A stretch of 64,000 bases of DNA from Nonomuraea jabiensis (GTDB taxonomy: Bacteria; Actinomycetota; Actinomycetes; Streptosporangiales; Streptosporangiaceae), in NCBI RefSeq assembly GCF_014204795.1, contig NZ_JACHMB010000001.1, positions 9,622,501 to 9,686,500 on the forward strand, read 5' to 3'. The notes beneath the pieces are model-generated. The model saw nothing but the letters and a program-made list of their open reading frames with translations. It was not told the DNA's origin and did not search any database. The position numbers and the translations under genes are program-made. Positions within the stretch are counted from its first letter, which is position 1. Every line of letters begins with the position of its first letter. Shown piece by piece: positions 1-9,250 of the stretch.

Positions 1-475
1 CCTCGAACTCGGCTGCGGCACGGGGACCAACGCCATCTACCTCGCACGGCACGGCTGGGAGGTGGCGGCCGTCGACCTGATCGACCGCGCCGTCGACCAG
101 GCCAGAAAGAAGGCTGCGGAGGCGGGAGTGGCGGTACGGCTGCTGCACGGAGACGCCACCCGCCTCGACGAGCTGGACGTGCCGGGCCCCTTCGACCTGT
201 TCTTCGACCTGAGCTGCTACTGCGGGATCCCACTGCACCGCCGCGACGCCTACGCCGCCGGGCTCACCCACCGCGCCGCTCCCGGAGCACGGTTGCTGAT
301 GTTCGGGTACGGCCCCGAGCCGTCCGGCAATCCGGCCCCCGAGGTCACATCGTGGGCGGCGGGCGTCACAGCCGACGAGCTCCGCGCCAGGTTCCCCGGC
401 TGGGAACTACTCGACGTCACACCGGGCACCAACTCGGTGCCGACCTTCTGGTTCACACTACGCCGCGACGCCTAG
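1..475 (+). CDS. Class I SAM-dependent methyltransferase, C-terminal part
   Basis: The reading frame is already open at base 2, so the 5' end lies outside the window. The first visible residues, LELGCGTGTNAIYLARHGW, are the SAM-binding motif I of a Rossmann-fold methyltransferase. An acidic residue ends the next strand (VAAVDL), and a motif II/III-like stretch follows (GDATRLDELDVPGPFDLFFDLSC). The domain resembles small-molecule methyltransferases of the Methyltransf_25/11 type. The substrate cannot be told. The stop is TAG at 473-475. About 215 bases separate it from the next gene remnant, so no operon is evident. Confidence 0.85.
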   Translation, partial: LELGCGTGTNAIYLARHGWEVAAVDLIDRAVDQARKKAAEAGVAVRLLHGDATRLDELDVPGPFDLFFDLSCYCGIPLHRRDAYAAGLTHRAAPGARLLMFGYGPEPSGNPAPEVTSWAAGVTADELRARFPGWELLDVTPGTNSVPTFWFTLRRDA

Positions 476-590
476 CAATCTCCGGTCGCGGGTTTCTGCA
501 GCTTTGCGGCAAATTTCCGCCGCCTGAGCAAGCCGAGCTTGGGCGGCGCAGTGGTCGACGTGCCGAGTGATGGCCCTGAGCGGCTGAACC

Positions 591-615
591 CGGATTCACC
601 TGAACGGCGAATCCG
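591..615. repeat. Short inverted repeat upstream of the trmO-like pseudogene
   Basis: The arms CGGATTC (591-597) and GAATCCG (609-615) are perfect 7-bp inverted copies separated by 11 bases, about 75 bases before the ATG at 691. This could be an operator. The arms are short, so chance is possible. Nothing else is visible between 476 and 690. Confidence 0.3.
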
Positions 616-690
616 TGCTGCTCAACCGGCTCCAACACCCTCGCCCAACACCGCGGTGCCCTCGGGCGCTACGAGAACGTGGAGATCACC

Positions 691-1161
691 ATGACAACCG
701 ACACCGTGACCCTGCGACCAGTCGGCCGGGTGATGGGCGGTCGCAGCGAGATGGCCGAAGACGACTGGCACGACGTTTGAGCCGTGATCCGGCTGGACGG
801 TGAGACCTTCACCGCCTCGGCGGTGCTCGGCCTGGAGGGCTTCTCCCACCCGGAGGTCGTCTTCCTCTTCGATCGGATCGACCCAGCCAAGGTACGCACC
901 GATCCCCGTCACCCACGAGGGAACCCGAGCGCGGCCCCTGTCGGGATCTTCGCCCACCGGGGGCCAAACCGTCCCAACCGTCTTGGTGTCTCCCGCTACC
1001 GACTCCTCGCCGTGGACGGCCTGAACTTGCACGTCGCCGACCTGGACGCGCTGTCAGGCACCCCCATCCTGGGTATCAAGCCGTACCTGATCGAGTGCGC
1101 CCCCCGCCATCCGGTCACCCAACCGGCCTGGGCCACCGAGCTCATGAGCTCCTGCTACTGA
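691..1161 (+). pseudogene. TrmO/TsaA-like tRNA methyltransferase family gene with in-frame TGA
   Basis: From an ATG at 691, preceded by GGAG, the frame reads MTTDTVTLRPVGRVMGG and so on, then meets TGA at 778-780. It continues in the same frame to 1161 with the rest of a TsaA/TrmO (UPF0066) domain, including VGIFAHRGPNRPNRLG and the typical terminal region PAWATELM. Members of this family methylate N6-threonylcarbamoyl-A37 in certain tRNAs using SAM. Both halves look well conserved and there is no length change, so the TGA is a single nonsense change, perhaps CGA or TGG to TGA. A downstream GTG at 784 could start a shorter protein lacking the first strand. A second, intact family member lies at 15072-15476. 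Confidence 0.75.
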
Positions 1162-1166
1162 GGTTC

Positions 1167-1190
1167 CGGCCGGCGGGCCCCCGCCGGCCG
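1167..1190 (+). terminator. GC-rich hairpin after the trmO-like gene
   Basis: The 10-bp arms at 1167-1176 and 1181-1190 (CGGCCGGCGG and its complement) close a 4-base loop, starting 6 bases after the TGA stop at 1159-1161. There is no long T tract, which is common for actinomycete terminators. Confidence 0.6.
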
Positions 1191-1288
1191 TCCAGTGATC
1201 AACCTGGTCGCACGTGGACGACACCCACCGGCCGTGTCTGCGACCAGGCCGAGCACCGCTGCATCGTCCGATGAAGAGAGCTACCTGT

Positions 1289-1660
1289 ATGAACGTATTT
1301 CTGTGGATACTGCAGGCCGTCCTGGCCGCCGCTTTCGGCTTGGTCGGGGTGATGAAAACCATCCGGCCCAAGGAGAAGCTGCGCCCCGCGATGCCTTGGG
1401 TGGAGGACTTCACCGCCACCCAGGTTCGCCTGATCGGCGTGGTCGAACTTCTCGGTGCCCTCGGCCTGATCCTGCCCGCCGTCACCGACATCGCCCCAAC
1501 CCTCACTCCGCTGGCCGCCACCGGCCTGGCCATCACTATGCTCGGCGCAGCCGCCACCCACGCCCGCCGCAAGGAGTCGTCGGGCATCGCCGTCAACGTG
1601 GCCTTGCTCGCGCTGGCCGTTGTCATCGCCTGGGGCCGCTTCGGCCTTTACGCCTTCTGA
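1289..1660 (+). CDS. DoxX-like small membrane protein
   Basis: This 123-residue integral membrane protein has four hydrophobic segments (about residues 3-22, 45-65, 70-88 and 98-118). The first loop, GVMKTIRPKEKL, is followed by a proline-tryptophan motif (AMPWVEDF) of the DoxX-like family. Members are linked loosely to redox and electron-transport functions, but the reaction is unknown. The ATG at 1289 was chosen over in-frame starts at 1214 and 1271 because GAAGAGAG lies just upstream and the hydrophobic segment begins at once. It stands alone between the trmO-like pseudogene and the transposon relic. Confidence 0.8.
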   Translation: MNVFLWILQAVLAAAFGLVGVMKTIRPKEKLRPAMPWVEDFTATQVRLIGVVELLGALGLILPAVTDIAPTLTPLAATGLAITMLGAAATHARRKESSGIAVNVALLALAVVIAWGRFGLYAF

Positions 1661-4240
1661 CCTCTGCCGAGTTCTAGAGAGTCCCAGCACAGGTGAGGGA
1701 TTTCGTGAGGAACGCTCTGACCGACCAACTGAGCGCACCCCCTCAGTTCTCCGGCTTTCTAATGCCGGGACTTGGCCATCAGCATCAGCAGGCTCGCCCC
1801 GGCCTCGCCAAGGTGGAGTCGGGGCCGAGTTGCGGAACTCGTGCAGGTCCCAGCCCGCGCCCGGCCCCGGTCCGAGGTCGAGCTGTTTACTCATGTCGAG
1901 CTCGAACCTGCCGTACAGGTTCAGATGGGACCAGAACAGAGATGAAGACGGTGCGGATCACCCGGCCAAGTTCCTCGATGGCCCGGTGAGGTGTTTGGGG
2001 CCGCCGCGGGTGAAGCGGCGCAGCATCTGATGGGCCTCGGCGGTGCCCAGCCGTAGCGCCGTCGCGTACTTGATCATCTGGTCGTACTGGTTGGCGATCA
2101 ATTCCCAGTCGATGGGTCTTGCCCGACAGGACGCCTTCCAGTTGCGGCCAGGCCTCGCCTTCGGCCAGGCCCGGCCGGTACAGGCGGGCCGAGCCGATGT
2201 TCTTCAGCCGGGGGAGCAGCTTGAAGTCCAGCAAGTGCGAGAAGGCAAAACCCACGATCGAAGCTCCGTGCGTATCGGTGTACTGGCGATCGATCTCCGC
2301 GCTGGTCAGATGCCGCAGCAGGCCCTCGATCATCGAGGCCACCTCGGAGTCGGTCGTCGACCGTACTTGGCTGTAGATGCAGACGTTCTTGCGTTCTACG
2401 TGCCAATACACCATGATTCCGGCACCGCCGTAGCGCTGGTGCCACTCGGTCATGAAGTTCGCCGACCAGGAACCGAACTTGCGCGAGTCCGACGCGCACG
2501 CCGTGCCCGGCCCCCACAGCGAGACATGGCGCACCTCCAGCGTCTTGTTGACCACCGTGGGGATCGCGGCGTGCAGGTTGTCGCGGTTGACGAACAGCCG
2601 GCGGGTCCGGCGCAGCGCCGCCTCGGTGTCGGCCTCCATCCCCTCGATCGCCGCGGTGCCGTCGGCGACCCGTTTGGTCCCCATGTTCGTGCCAAGCCCG
2701 AAGGTGCACAGCAGCAGCCGCCGGCGCAGCACCTTCGCGTCGGTCACCGTGCGCGAGGCCACCGAGGCGAACTCGCCGGTGAAGGCGGTGGCGTGGTCGA
2801 CGTTCTTGATCAGTCCAGCAGGTCGATCACGCCCCAGCGGCGGGCGATCTCCTCCTTCAGCGCCTCCTGGTTCTCCGGCTCGATCTGCTTGCCCAGGGGC
2901 GGGACGCTGATCCACGGCTCGCCCTTCCTCTTGGTGATGCTCACCCCGCCCGTGGTGGCCTTCTTCAGCCCCTTGCCTCGCGCCGGCGGATGGCCTTACG
3001 CAGCGCCACCAGCACGCACAGCTCGTACGGGATGCGCTCCACCAGGCCGCTGTCGGGGTTGAGGACCGCGTCGCGCCAGTCGTCGGGCACCACGTGCTCC
3101 AGCGGCACCGCCTCGGCGGCGGCGTAGAAGTCGGTGTCGGAGCCGTCGTAGCGCTTCAGCAGGTCCAGGGCGTCCATCATCGGCTTGAAGGGTCCGCACC
3201 CGGGTACGCAGCTCCTTCTCGTTCGCCTTGGCCTCGGCGATGATGTCTTCCAGCGTCCGCTCGCCGACCACCGGATACAGGGCTTTGCGGACGATCTCCT
3301 CCGGCAGCTCCAGCGCCGCTGTGGCGAGTTTCACCAAGATCCCGTTCTTGCCCTGTACCCGCCGGAACTCGGCGTTGAGCTCGCCCGCGACCTTCTTCTC
3401 CGCCCGCACGCTGATCTTGTGCACGAGCTGGATCAGCAGCTCCACCAGCCCGTCGATCAGCTCCGCCTGCCGCACCTGGCACGACGCGGCCGGCAGGGTG
3501 AGGCGCACCGGCGGCGCCGCCGCCTCGAAATCGGATGGGTACATCTTCATCGCCCGGGCCCGCCAGCCCGCCACGACCTTCTCCGAGACCCCCTCGAACA
3601 ACGCGGCAGGCAACCTGATCGCCTTGACCCGCTCCAGCTTCACGATCTCCGCCAGCAGCGTCTCCAGCTGCAGCGGCCCCGGGTCCTCCTTCAGCTCCTG
3701 CAAGAACGCGCGCCGACCGCCACTGGCGACAGTGGCGGCCTGAGTCTGCCCGGCCCCTTCCGGAATGTCTCCTTCCGGAGCGTCCCTGCCCGGCGACGGG
3801 GCGCCGGCCGGGGTGGCTTCGGCGACGATCAGCTCTTCCAGTTTGCCGACCGACTCGAACGACAAGCGCTGCACGGTCGTGGCGGTGAAGTTCCGCTCGC
3901 ACATCGCCTCGGCCGCGCCCAGCACGCGTTCGATCCGGGTCGTCTTCGGCGGCTCGATACCGTCGACTCGCGGAAGTGGTGGAACTTCCTGATCTGCGCG
4001 CGGTGGTACTCGATCGTGCGCCCGGACCAGTCGTAGGCGGCGAACAACGCCGCGTCCACCTTGACCTGTCCCGCCATGAACTCCACCGCTGGGCGAGGTA
4101 TGTCCTCCCGGCGCGGGAACCTGGCTTCCAGCTCGAAGAACTTCAGCATCAGACCGAAGCCGAACCGAGCCGCCCCGGATTTGTTCGCCAGCACGGCCCG
4201 CCGCCTCGCCGGTGAGAACACTCCCACATGGCGCGACACC
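1661..4240 (-). mobile_element. Degenerate Tn3-family transposase (TnpA) relic
   Basis: On the minus strand, pieces of one Tn3-family transposase occur in order but in different frames. The N-terminal DUF4158 domain is at about 4215-3968 (LKFFELEARFPRRED, RAQIRKFHHFR). A shift near 3968 leads into PPKTTRIERVLGAAEA and onward to about 3195. An internal deletion then joins to MMDALDLLKRY (3180-2965). Further segments are SITKRKGEPWISVPPLGKQ (about 2935-2820) and the catalytic core with FGLGTNMG, GTACASDSRKF and YTDTHGAS (about 2820-2190). Near 1945 a large deletion joins RAIEELGRVIRTVF to a C-terminal tail, SHLNLYGRFELDM (about 1930-1890). At least five frameshifts or deletions are needed, so the enzyme is dead. 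No resolvase or terminal inverted repeats were recognised. Confidence 0.85.
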
Positions 4241-4619
4241 TGAACCCGGGACCAGACAGGATTAAACGCCCACTGAGAACCGGGAACCGGACGGCCGGAA
4301 CGAATCAGATGCAGTCGGGCCTTGGTGATCTTCTCTGGCAATCGAGGGTTTCTGAGAATCAAGCCTGGTCTTTTTCTGGGGCGCCAGACGGGGCATTTCG
4401 TGGTAAGCCGGTGTATTGCCCTGCCCGCAGCGCTTGGACCAGGACCTCGAGTTCGCGCGGCCGCGATCATCTCCGTGCCCAGCCCGCTGGCACGGAGACC
4501 CTGCAGGTGCCGAGTGCGAGATCGATGAGCAGATCTCCGGCCGGCCCCTGAATTGGTCCTTAATTGGCGTACAGGATCGGACCTTATCGAGTGTACCGAT
4601 TCCTGTCAGGCTGAGTGGC
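4241..4619. other. Region without an intact gene
   Basis: No intact gene is visible. The right part (4522-4601) is the duplicated mocR promoter and 5' end described separately. The left part adjoins the N-terminal end of the Tn3 transposase relic. Short open frames here lack recognisable domains. Confidence 0.6.
4522..4601. repeat. Copy A of an 80-bp direct repeat (mocR 5' end and promoter)
   Basis: This stretch matches 7366-7445 in the same orientation at roughly four of every five bases. The longest shared blocks are AATTGGTCCT and CGGACCTTATCG. In copy B the left 50 bases are the first codons of the minus-strand mocR gene and the rest is its promoter region. Copy A sits 18 bases before the ATG of the FAD oxidase. 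The shared blocks are therefore candidate MocR binding sites, and the coding part of copy A looks like the remnant of a divergent mocR paralogue. Confidence 0.75.
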
Positions 4620-5975
4620 ATGACGACGACTGCAGCCCGCTTCGACGGCCAGGTGCTCACGCCTGGCGACGTCGGCTACGACACCGCCCGTACCGTCTGG
4701 AACGCCATGATCGACCGGCGTCCACGCATGATCGTCCGCGCGGCGGGCGTCGCCGACGTGGTCGCCGCCGTCCGGCTGGCCCGCGAACTGGACCTCGAGA
4801 TCGGCGTGCGCTGTGGTGGCCACAACGCCGCCGGCTTCGCCGTGCCTGACGGTGGTCTCATGATCGACCTGACGCCCATGGGCGGGGTGCGGGTCGACCC
4901 GGCCCGCCGCCGGGCCCGGGTGCAGGGCGGCGCGCTGCTCGGCGCGCTGGACCGGGCGTCTCAGGCGTACGGTCTGGCCACCACCGCCGGCAACGTCTCA
5001 CACACCGGCGTCGGCGGGCTCACGCTCGGCGGCGGCATGGGCTGGCTGGCCCGCCAGTACGGCCTGGCCTGCGACAACGTCGTCTCCTACACGATGGTCA
5101 CCGCCGAGGGCGACGTGGTGACCGCGAGCCGTACCGACAACCCCGACCTGTTCTGGGGGCTGCGCGGCGGTGGTGGCAATTTCGGCATCGTGACCGAGTT
5201 CGAGTTCGAGTTGCATCACGTCGGCACGCGGACGCTGGTCGCCGAGTTCGACTTCCGCGCCGAGGACGCCGTCCCGGTCATCGAGGGCTGGCGCGACCTG
5301 AATGCCGTCGCGCCCCGGCAGGCGACGTTCACCGCCAGTGTCACCGGCGCTGCCTCTGGCCCGATCGCCACGCTGGGGTTCGTGTGGGTCGGCGACCCGG
5401 CCGAGGGCCGCCGGCTGCTCCCCGCGATGCGGGGGCTCGGGCGCCCCATTGCCTCCCGCGTCACCACCCCGTCCTACCTCGAACTTCAGCAACGCGAGGA
5501 CTCCACCGGCGGCCACGCGTACCGCCGCTATTCCAAGGGGCACTACCTGCGGAGCTTTCCCACCGCGGCGATCGAGGCGTTCTTGCTGCGCGGCGGCTCC
5601 GACCTGAGCGCGAGCCCGGATCTGCCGGGCGTCGGCCTGCAGGCGCACGGCGGCGCGATAGCCGATGTCCCGGAAGCAGACGCGGCGTTCAGCCACCGCG
5701 GCACGATGTTCGAGTTCGGTGCCGGCACCCGCTGGAGCGACCCGGCCCAGGACGATGCCAGGATGGGGGCCGCCCGCGCCGCCGGTGCCGCGCTCGAGCC
5801 GTACGCCAGCGGAATCTACGTCAACTCGTTGACGGCCGACGAACTGGCCGATGGGCAGCGCGGCGTGCGGCGGGCGTACTCGGCCGCGAAGCTGGCCCGG
5901 CTGACCGCGGTGAAGACCGCGTACGACCCGGCGAACGTGTTCCACCTGAACCAGAACATCCGTCCGGCCCAGTGA
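4620..5975 (+). CDS. FAD-binding (PCMH/BBE-type) oxidoreductase
   Basis: This 451-residue flavoprotein belongs to the berberine-bridge/6-hydroxynicotine oxidase group. The PCMH-type FAD domain covers about residues 35-205, with RCGGHNAAGF carrying the His expected to bind FAD covalently and GGLTLGGGMGWLARQYGL further on. The substrate domain follows. A BBE-type C-terminus (YDPANVFHLNQNIRP) closes the protein. Such enzymes oxidise small molecules, often in secondary metabolism; the substrate is unknown. The ATG at 4620 has no strong ribosome site. The longer frame from 4416 was rejected because the upstream part is repeat sequence. The gene converges on mocR with 9 bases between stops and has a copy of the mocR promoter sequence directly upstream. 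Confidence 0.87.
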   Translation: MTTTAARFDGQVLTPGDVGYDTARTVWNAMIDRRPRMIVRAAGVADVVAAVRLARELDLEIGVRCGGHNAAGFAVPDGGLMIDLTPMGGVRVDPARRRARVQGGALLGALDRASQAYGLATTAGNVSHTGVGGLTLGGGMGWLARQYGLACDNVVSYTMVTAEGDVVTASRTDNPDLFWGLRGGGGNFGIVTEFEFELHHVGTRTLVAEFDFRAEDAVPVIEGWRDLNAVAPRQATFTASVTGAASGPIATLGFVWVGDPAEGRRLLPAMRGLGRPIASRVTTPSYLELQQREDSTGGHAYRRYSKGHYLRSFPTAAIEAFLLRGGSDLSASPDLPGVGLQAHGGAIADVPEADAAFSHRGTMFEFGAGTRWSDPAQDDARMGAARAAGAALEPYASGIYVNSLTADELADGQRGVRRAYSAAKLARLTAVKTAYDPANVFHLNQNIRPAQ

Positions 5976-5984
5976 CCGGCCGCC

Positions 5985-7415
5985 TCAGGATTCCCGTACC
6001 TCCCGGATGGCCGTCGCCAGCAGCGCGACCCCCTCGGCGATGGCGCTCTCGCTGAGGATGGCGTAGCCGAAGATCAGGCCACCGGGCCCGGCGCCGGCGA
6101 TCCGGAACGGCCCGACGCCCTGGATGCCGAGCCCGTGCCGGGCGGCTGCCGCCACCACCGCCGCCTCGTCGAGGTCGGGCGGGAGCCAGGCGACCACGTG
6201 CTGGCCGGCGGCGATCCCGGCCGGTCGCAGATCCGGCAAATGGGTGCGCAGCGCGTCCAGCAGCACGTCGCGGCGGCGCCGGTACACCGGACGCATCCGG
6301 CGCAGGTGACGGTCGAACTCACCGCGGCCGAGAAAGTCGGCGAACGTCAGCTGGTCGATGACCGACGAACCGCGGTCGGCGAGCAGCTTTGCCGCGGCGA
6401 CGTCGGCGACCAGCTGGGCAGGCACTACCATCCAGCCGAGCCGCAACCCGGGCGCGAGTGTCTTGCTGGCCGTGCCGCAGTAGACGACGTGATCGGGCGC
6501 CAGGCCCTGCATGGCGCCCACCGGGGACCGGTCGTAGCGGTACTCCGCGTCGTAGTCGTCCTCGACCACGATCGCGCCGCGGCGCCTGGCCCAGCCGATC
6601 ACCTCGGCCCTGGCCGCCGCCGACAGCACCCCACCGGTCGGCCACTGGTGCGACGGCGTGAGCACGACCGCATCGGCGTCGGCCCGATGGAGCGCATCGA
6701 CCTGTACGCCGTCCGGACCCACCGGAATGCCTACCACCTCCAAGCCCGCGGCCCCGGCCAGCACCCGGGCATCATCGCCGGACGACGGGTCCTCCAGGGC
6801 GATCCGCCTGGCGCCGCGCCGCGCGAGCACCTGGATCAGCAGAGCGATGCCCTGCCCGTAGCCGTTGCAGACGACCACGTTGGCGGGGACGACCAGCGTG
6901 CCGCGAACCCGGTTGAGGTAGTCGCACAGGGCCTGGCGCAGTTCCGGCACACCGCGCCCGTCGAGGTAGGCGAACCGGTCGTTGGGTGTGGTGGTGAGCA
7001 CGGTACGAACCGAGCGCAGCCAGGCGGGCCGCGGGAACTGCGACACGTCGGTACGCCCGTACCCGAAGTCGACCCTGAAGCCGACGCTGCGGGCGGCCGG
7101 CTGCCCCATCATGTCCGCGTCGGCGGCGGCCGGCGGCATCGACGCGGCGACCTGGGTGTAACCGCCCGATCGGCTGGCAAGATAGCCCTCGGCCACGAGC
7201 TGCTGGTACGCCTCCACGACCACCCCGCGGGAAACCCCGAGCCCGGCCGCGAGAGTGCGGGTGGGTGGCAGCGACGCACCCGCTCGCAACCGACCGGCCC
7301 GGATGCTCGCGCGGATGGACGCCTCGATCTGCCGGTGCAACGGCACCCCGGCGTCACGGTCCAGTTCGATGAGCAAGTCCTCGGCCAGCCCGGAATTGGT
7401 CCTCAATTGCCCCAC
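5985..7415 (-). CDS. MocR/PdxR-type regulator (GntR HTH fused to aminotransferase fold)
   Basis: The protein is about 476 residues. The N-terminal winged helix covers about residues 15-85 (LAAGLGVSRGVVVEAYQQL). The rest is a fold-type I aminotransferase domain, with EDDYDAEYRYDR and CGTASKTLAPGLRLGW, whose Lys should bind PLP. MocR proteins use PLP or an amino compound to control a neighbouring gene and usually their own. The start is GTG at 7415, within the repeated promoter sequence. On the minus strand TTGGCG, an 18-base gap and TAAGGT end about 8 bases before this GTG, so the transcript may be leaderless. The likely target is the FAD oxidase at 4620, whose upstream region repeats this promoter. 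Confidence 0.87.
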   Translation of the reverse strand: MGQLRTNSGLAEDLLIELDRDAGVPLHRQIEASIRASIRAGRLRAGASLPPTRTLAAGLGVSRGVVVEAYQQLVAEGYLASRSGGYTQVAASMPPAAADADMMGQPAARSVGFRVDFGYGRTDVSQFPRPAWLRSVRTVLTTTPNDRFAYLDGRGVPELRQALCDYLNRVRGTLVVPANVVVCNGYGQGIALLIQVLARRGARRIALEDPSSGDDARVLAGAAGLEVVGIPVGPDGVQVDALHRADADAVVLTPSHQWPTGGVLSAAARAEVIGWARRRGAIVVEDDYDAEYRYDRSPVGAMQGLAPDHVVYCGTASKTLAPGLRLGWMVVPAQLVADVAAAKLLADRGSSVIDQLTFADFLGRGEFDRHLRRMRPVYRRRRDVLLDALRTHLPDLRPAGIAAGQHVVAWLPPDLDEAAVVAAAARHGLGIQGVGPFRIAGAGPGGLIFGYAILSESAIAEGVALLATAIREVRES

Positions 7416-7445
7416 AGGAACGGACCTTATCGGCGTGTACCAATT
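7366..7445. repeat. Copy B of the 80-bp direct repeat (mocR start and promoter)
   Basis: This is the partner of 4522-4601. It covers the first codons of mocR and the bases upstream of its GTG. Conserved blocks are AATTGGTCCT (7394-7403), ACAGGA and CGGACCTTATCG. Bases 7446-7716, beyond this repeat, show no gene. Confidence 0.75.
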
Positions 7446-7699
7446 ACCGCCAAGCAGGGGGACCTGCCGGGTCTATCGGTGGCGATCGCAGGCGGGAAGG
7501 TGCTCTGTTGTCTCACGATGTCCCGGGACGGCTTCGTGGCAGAGCGGCAAGGCGGTCATCAAAACGGCTCGCCCAGTTGGACGCCTCGAGGGCGAGTACT
7601 TACCAGTGCGGCGCAGCAGCTCGATCCAGTCTCGGCCGGAGGAGTGGCGGAGGGGCCGGCAATGCGGGACTCTCGGGCGATCCAACAGCCTGGTCTCGC

Positions 7700-8073
7700 C
7701 GTAACGACGGTGCCTCTTACCGGCAGACGTGCGTCGTCGGCAGAATCACCAAGCGCGCGGCCGGAACCCCTGCCCGCGACATTGCCGCGCCCGCGTACTG
7801 GCCCACCATGTGGTACCTGAATCTTCGGCGCCCTCCGCCACCGACGGATACCAGCCGTCCCTGCGGTAGGCGGCTGACAGCGTGACCAGCTTGTTGACCA
7901 GTGTCGGGGTGCCGGAGCGCGACCCCGCCGCCTTGTGAGTAGTCCATCACGTCCGCGCGCTCGACCGTCAACGCGCGCAGCAACGCCGCGGCATCATCCG
8001 CGAACCGCGAGTAGGACAGCTCGCGCGACGGGTCCGGCGTGCGGTCGTGCCCCTGTTGATCGAAGACAATCAC
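7700..8073 (-). pseudogene. Alpha/beta-hydrolase remnant
   Basis: The minus strand reads VIVFDQQGHDRTPDPSREL and then DYSQGGGVALRHP, which match the strand-3 and nucleophile-elbow regions of an alpha/beta-hydrolase (normally GYSQGG). A frameshift after HPD moves the expected continuation (PTLVNKLVTLSAAYRRDGWY) into the next frame. A large piece is then missing before a terminal scrap, ARLVILPTTHV. The 5' end is lost at a TGA near 8107. It is not functional. Confidence 0.75.
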
Positions 8074-8185
8074 GGTGCGCGTGAATTCAGAACTCTGTGT
8101 GTATCAGGGTGCGAGATCACCCGACAGAGCCCTCGCCGGGGGTTGGATCGAGGATCCGTCCGGTTACGGCGAGGTCGCGGTCAGT

Positions 8186-8434
8186 ATGCGTCCTCCTGTC
8201 GTGTTCGCCGATGCTCCAGGCGTCTCCGTTGAGGACCTGCAGGCGGAGTTACGGGGCCGTTGGCGGCAGGCGACTCGGGTGGCGATGGTGCTGCCGCCGC
8301 TGCCTCCGGCGTCGGCCTGGCGGTCGGTGGCCTCGAAGGCTCGGTGGCTGGCACAGGGCCGCGGGGCCGTGAATCGGTCGGCGGCTGCGCCGCCAAGCGT
8401 CCCGGCTCACCCCGGTGTCAGCAAATCCCCGTGA
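8186..8434 (+). pseudogene. IS630-like transposase HTH fragment
   Basis: MRPPVVFADAPGVSVEDLQ followed by an ELRGRWRQATRVAMVL stretch resembles the N-terminus of actinobacterial IS630-family helix-turn-helix transposases. After about 30 residues the match breaks up in shifted frames, and no DDE domain follows. It is best read as an insertion-sequence stump next to the hydrolase relic. The family call rests on memory of the conserved N-terminus. Confidence 0.55.
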
Positions 8435-8464
8435 TGCGGGCCTCCCGGCCGCGGGTCTGACCGT

Positions 8465-9250
8465 TCACTGGGCGGTCGCCCCGCCGTCGATCGGCAGTGC
8501 CGCGCCGGTGATGAACGTCGCCTCATCACTGAGCAGGTAGGCGACCAGCCCGGCGATCTCGCGGGGATCGGCCACTCGTCCCGTCGGGTTGGGCGCGGAG
8601 AGCTCGTGCGTGGGCAGCTCCGCCGGCGCGCCGAGCAGCCGGCGGTACAGCGGCGTGTCGACGTTGCCGGTGACGAGCGCGTTGACCCGTACGCCGCGGT
8701 CGGCCCACTCCAGCGCGGCTGATCGGGTGAGGCCGACGACGCCGTGCTTGGCGGCGGTGTAAGCGGCCAGCCCTGGAACCGCGGAGACCCCTGCGGTGGA
8801 GGCGTTGTTGACCACGGCCCCGCCACCTGCCGCGCGGATGGCGGGGAGCTGGTGTTTGAGGCCGTGGAACACGCTGGTCAGGTTCAGATCGAGCTCGGCG
8901 CGCCAGGCGTCGCCGGCGATCCGGTCGAGCGGTCCTGCGGCGACCACCCCGCCGACGTTGTTGACGGCGCAGTCCAGTCGGCCGAACTCGGCCGCCGCGG
9001 CCTCGACCGCCGCCGCGACATCGCCCTCCACGGTCGCGTCACAGCGGACGAACAACGCCTGGCCGCCGCTCGCGACGATGTCAGCGGCCAGGCCCTTGCC
9101 CAGGTCGGCGCGCCGGCCGGTGGCGACGACGATGGCTCCCTCAGCGGCGGCGCGCAACGATATGGCCCGGCCGATGCCTGAGGTGGCGCCGACGACCATG
9201 ACCACTTTCGACTTCAGCCGGGCGGTGGCGCCCCATTGGTTGTCGGACAT
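8465..9250 (-). CDS. SDR-family NAD(P)-dependent oxidoreductase
   Basis: This 261-residue classical short-chain dehydrogenase has the cofactor motif GATSGIGR at about residues 21-28 and NNVGG in place of NNAG. The catalytic Ser is in NNASTAG, and YTAAKHG supplies the catalytic Tyr and Lys. The C-terminus ends in FITGAALPIDGG, usual for the glucose-dehydrogenase/3-ketoacyl-ACP-reductase-like group. The start is ATG at 9250. It stands alone, and the substrate is unknown. Confidence 0.9.
   Translation of the reverse strand: MSDNQWGATARLKSKVVMVVGATSGIGRAISLRAAAEGAIVVATGRRADLGKGLAADIVASGGQALFVRCDATVEGDVAAAVEAAAAEFGRLDCAVNNVGGVVAAGPLDRIAGDAWRAELDLNLTSVFHGLKHQLPAIRAAGGGAVVNNASTAGVSAVPGLAAYTAAKHGVVGLTRSAALEWADRGVRVNALVTGNVDTPLYRRLLGAPAELPTHELSAPNPTGRVADPREIAGLVAYLLSDEATFITGAALPIDGGATAQ

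Noticed and set aside
778..780. TGA as selenocysteine in the TrmO-like gene
   Set aside because: No hairpin resembling a bacterial SECIS follows, and this family is not known to carry selenocysteine at this place; nonsense mutation is simpler.
6135..7820. Long plus-strand frame opposite mocR
   Set aside because: Shadow of the GntR-aminotransferase coding sequence; no family resemblance.
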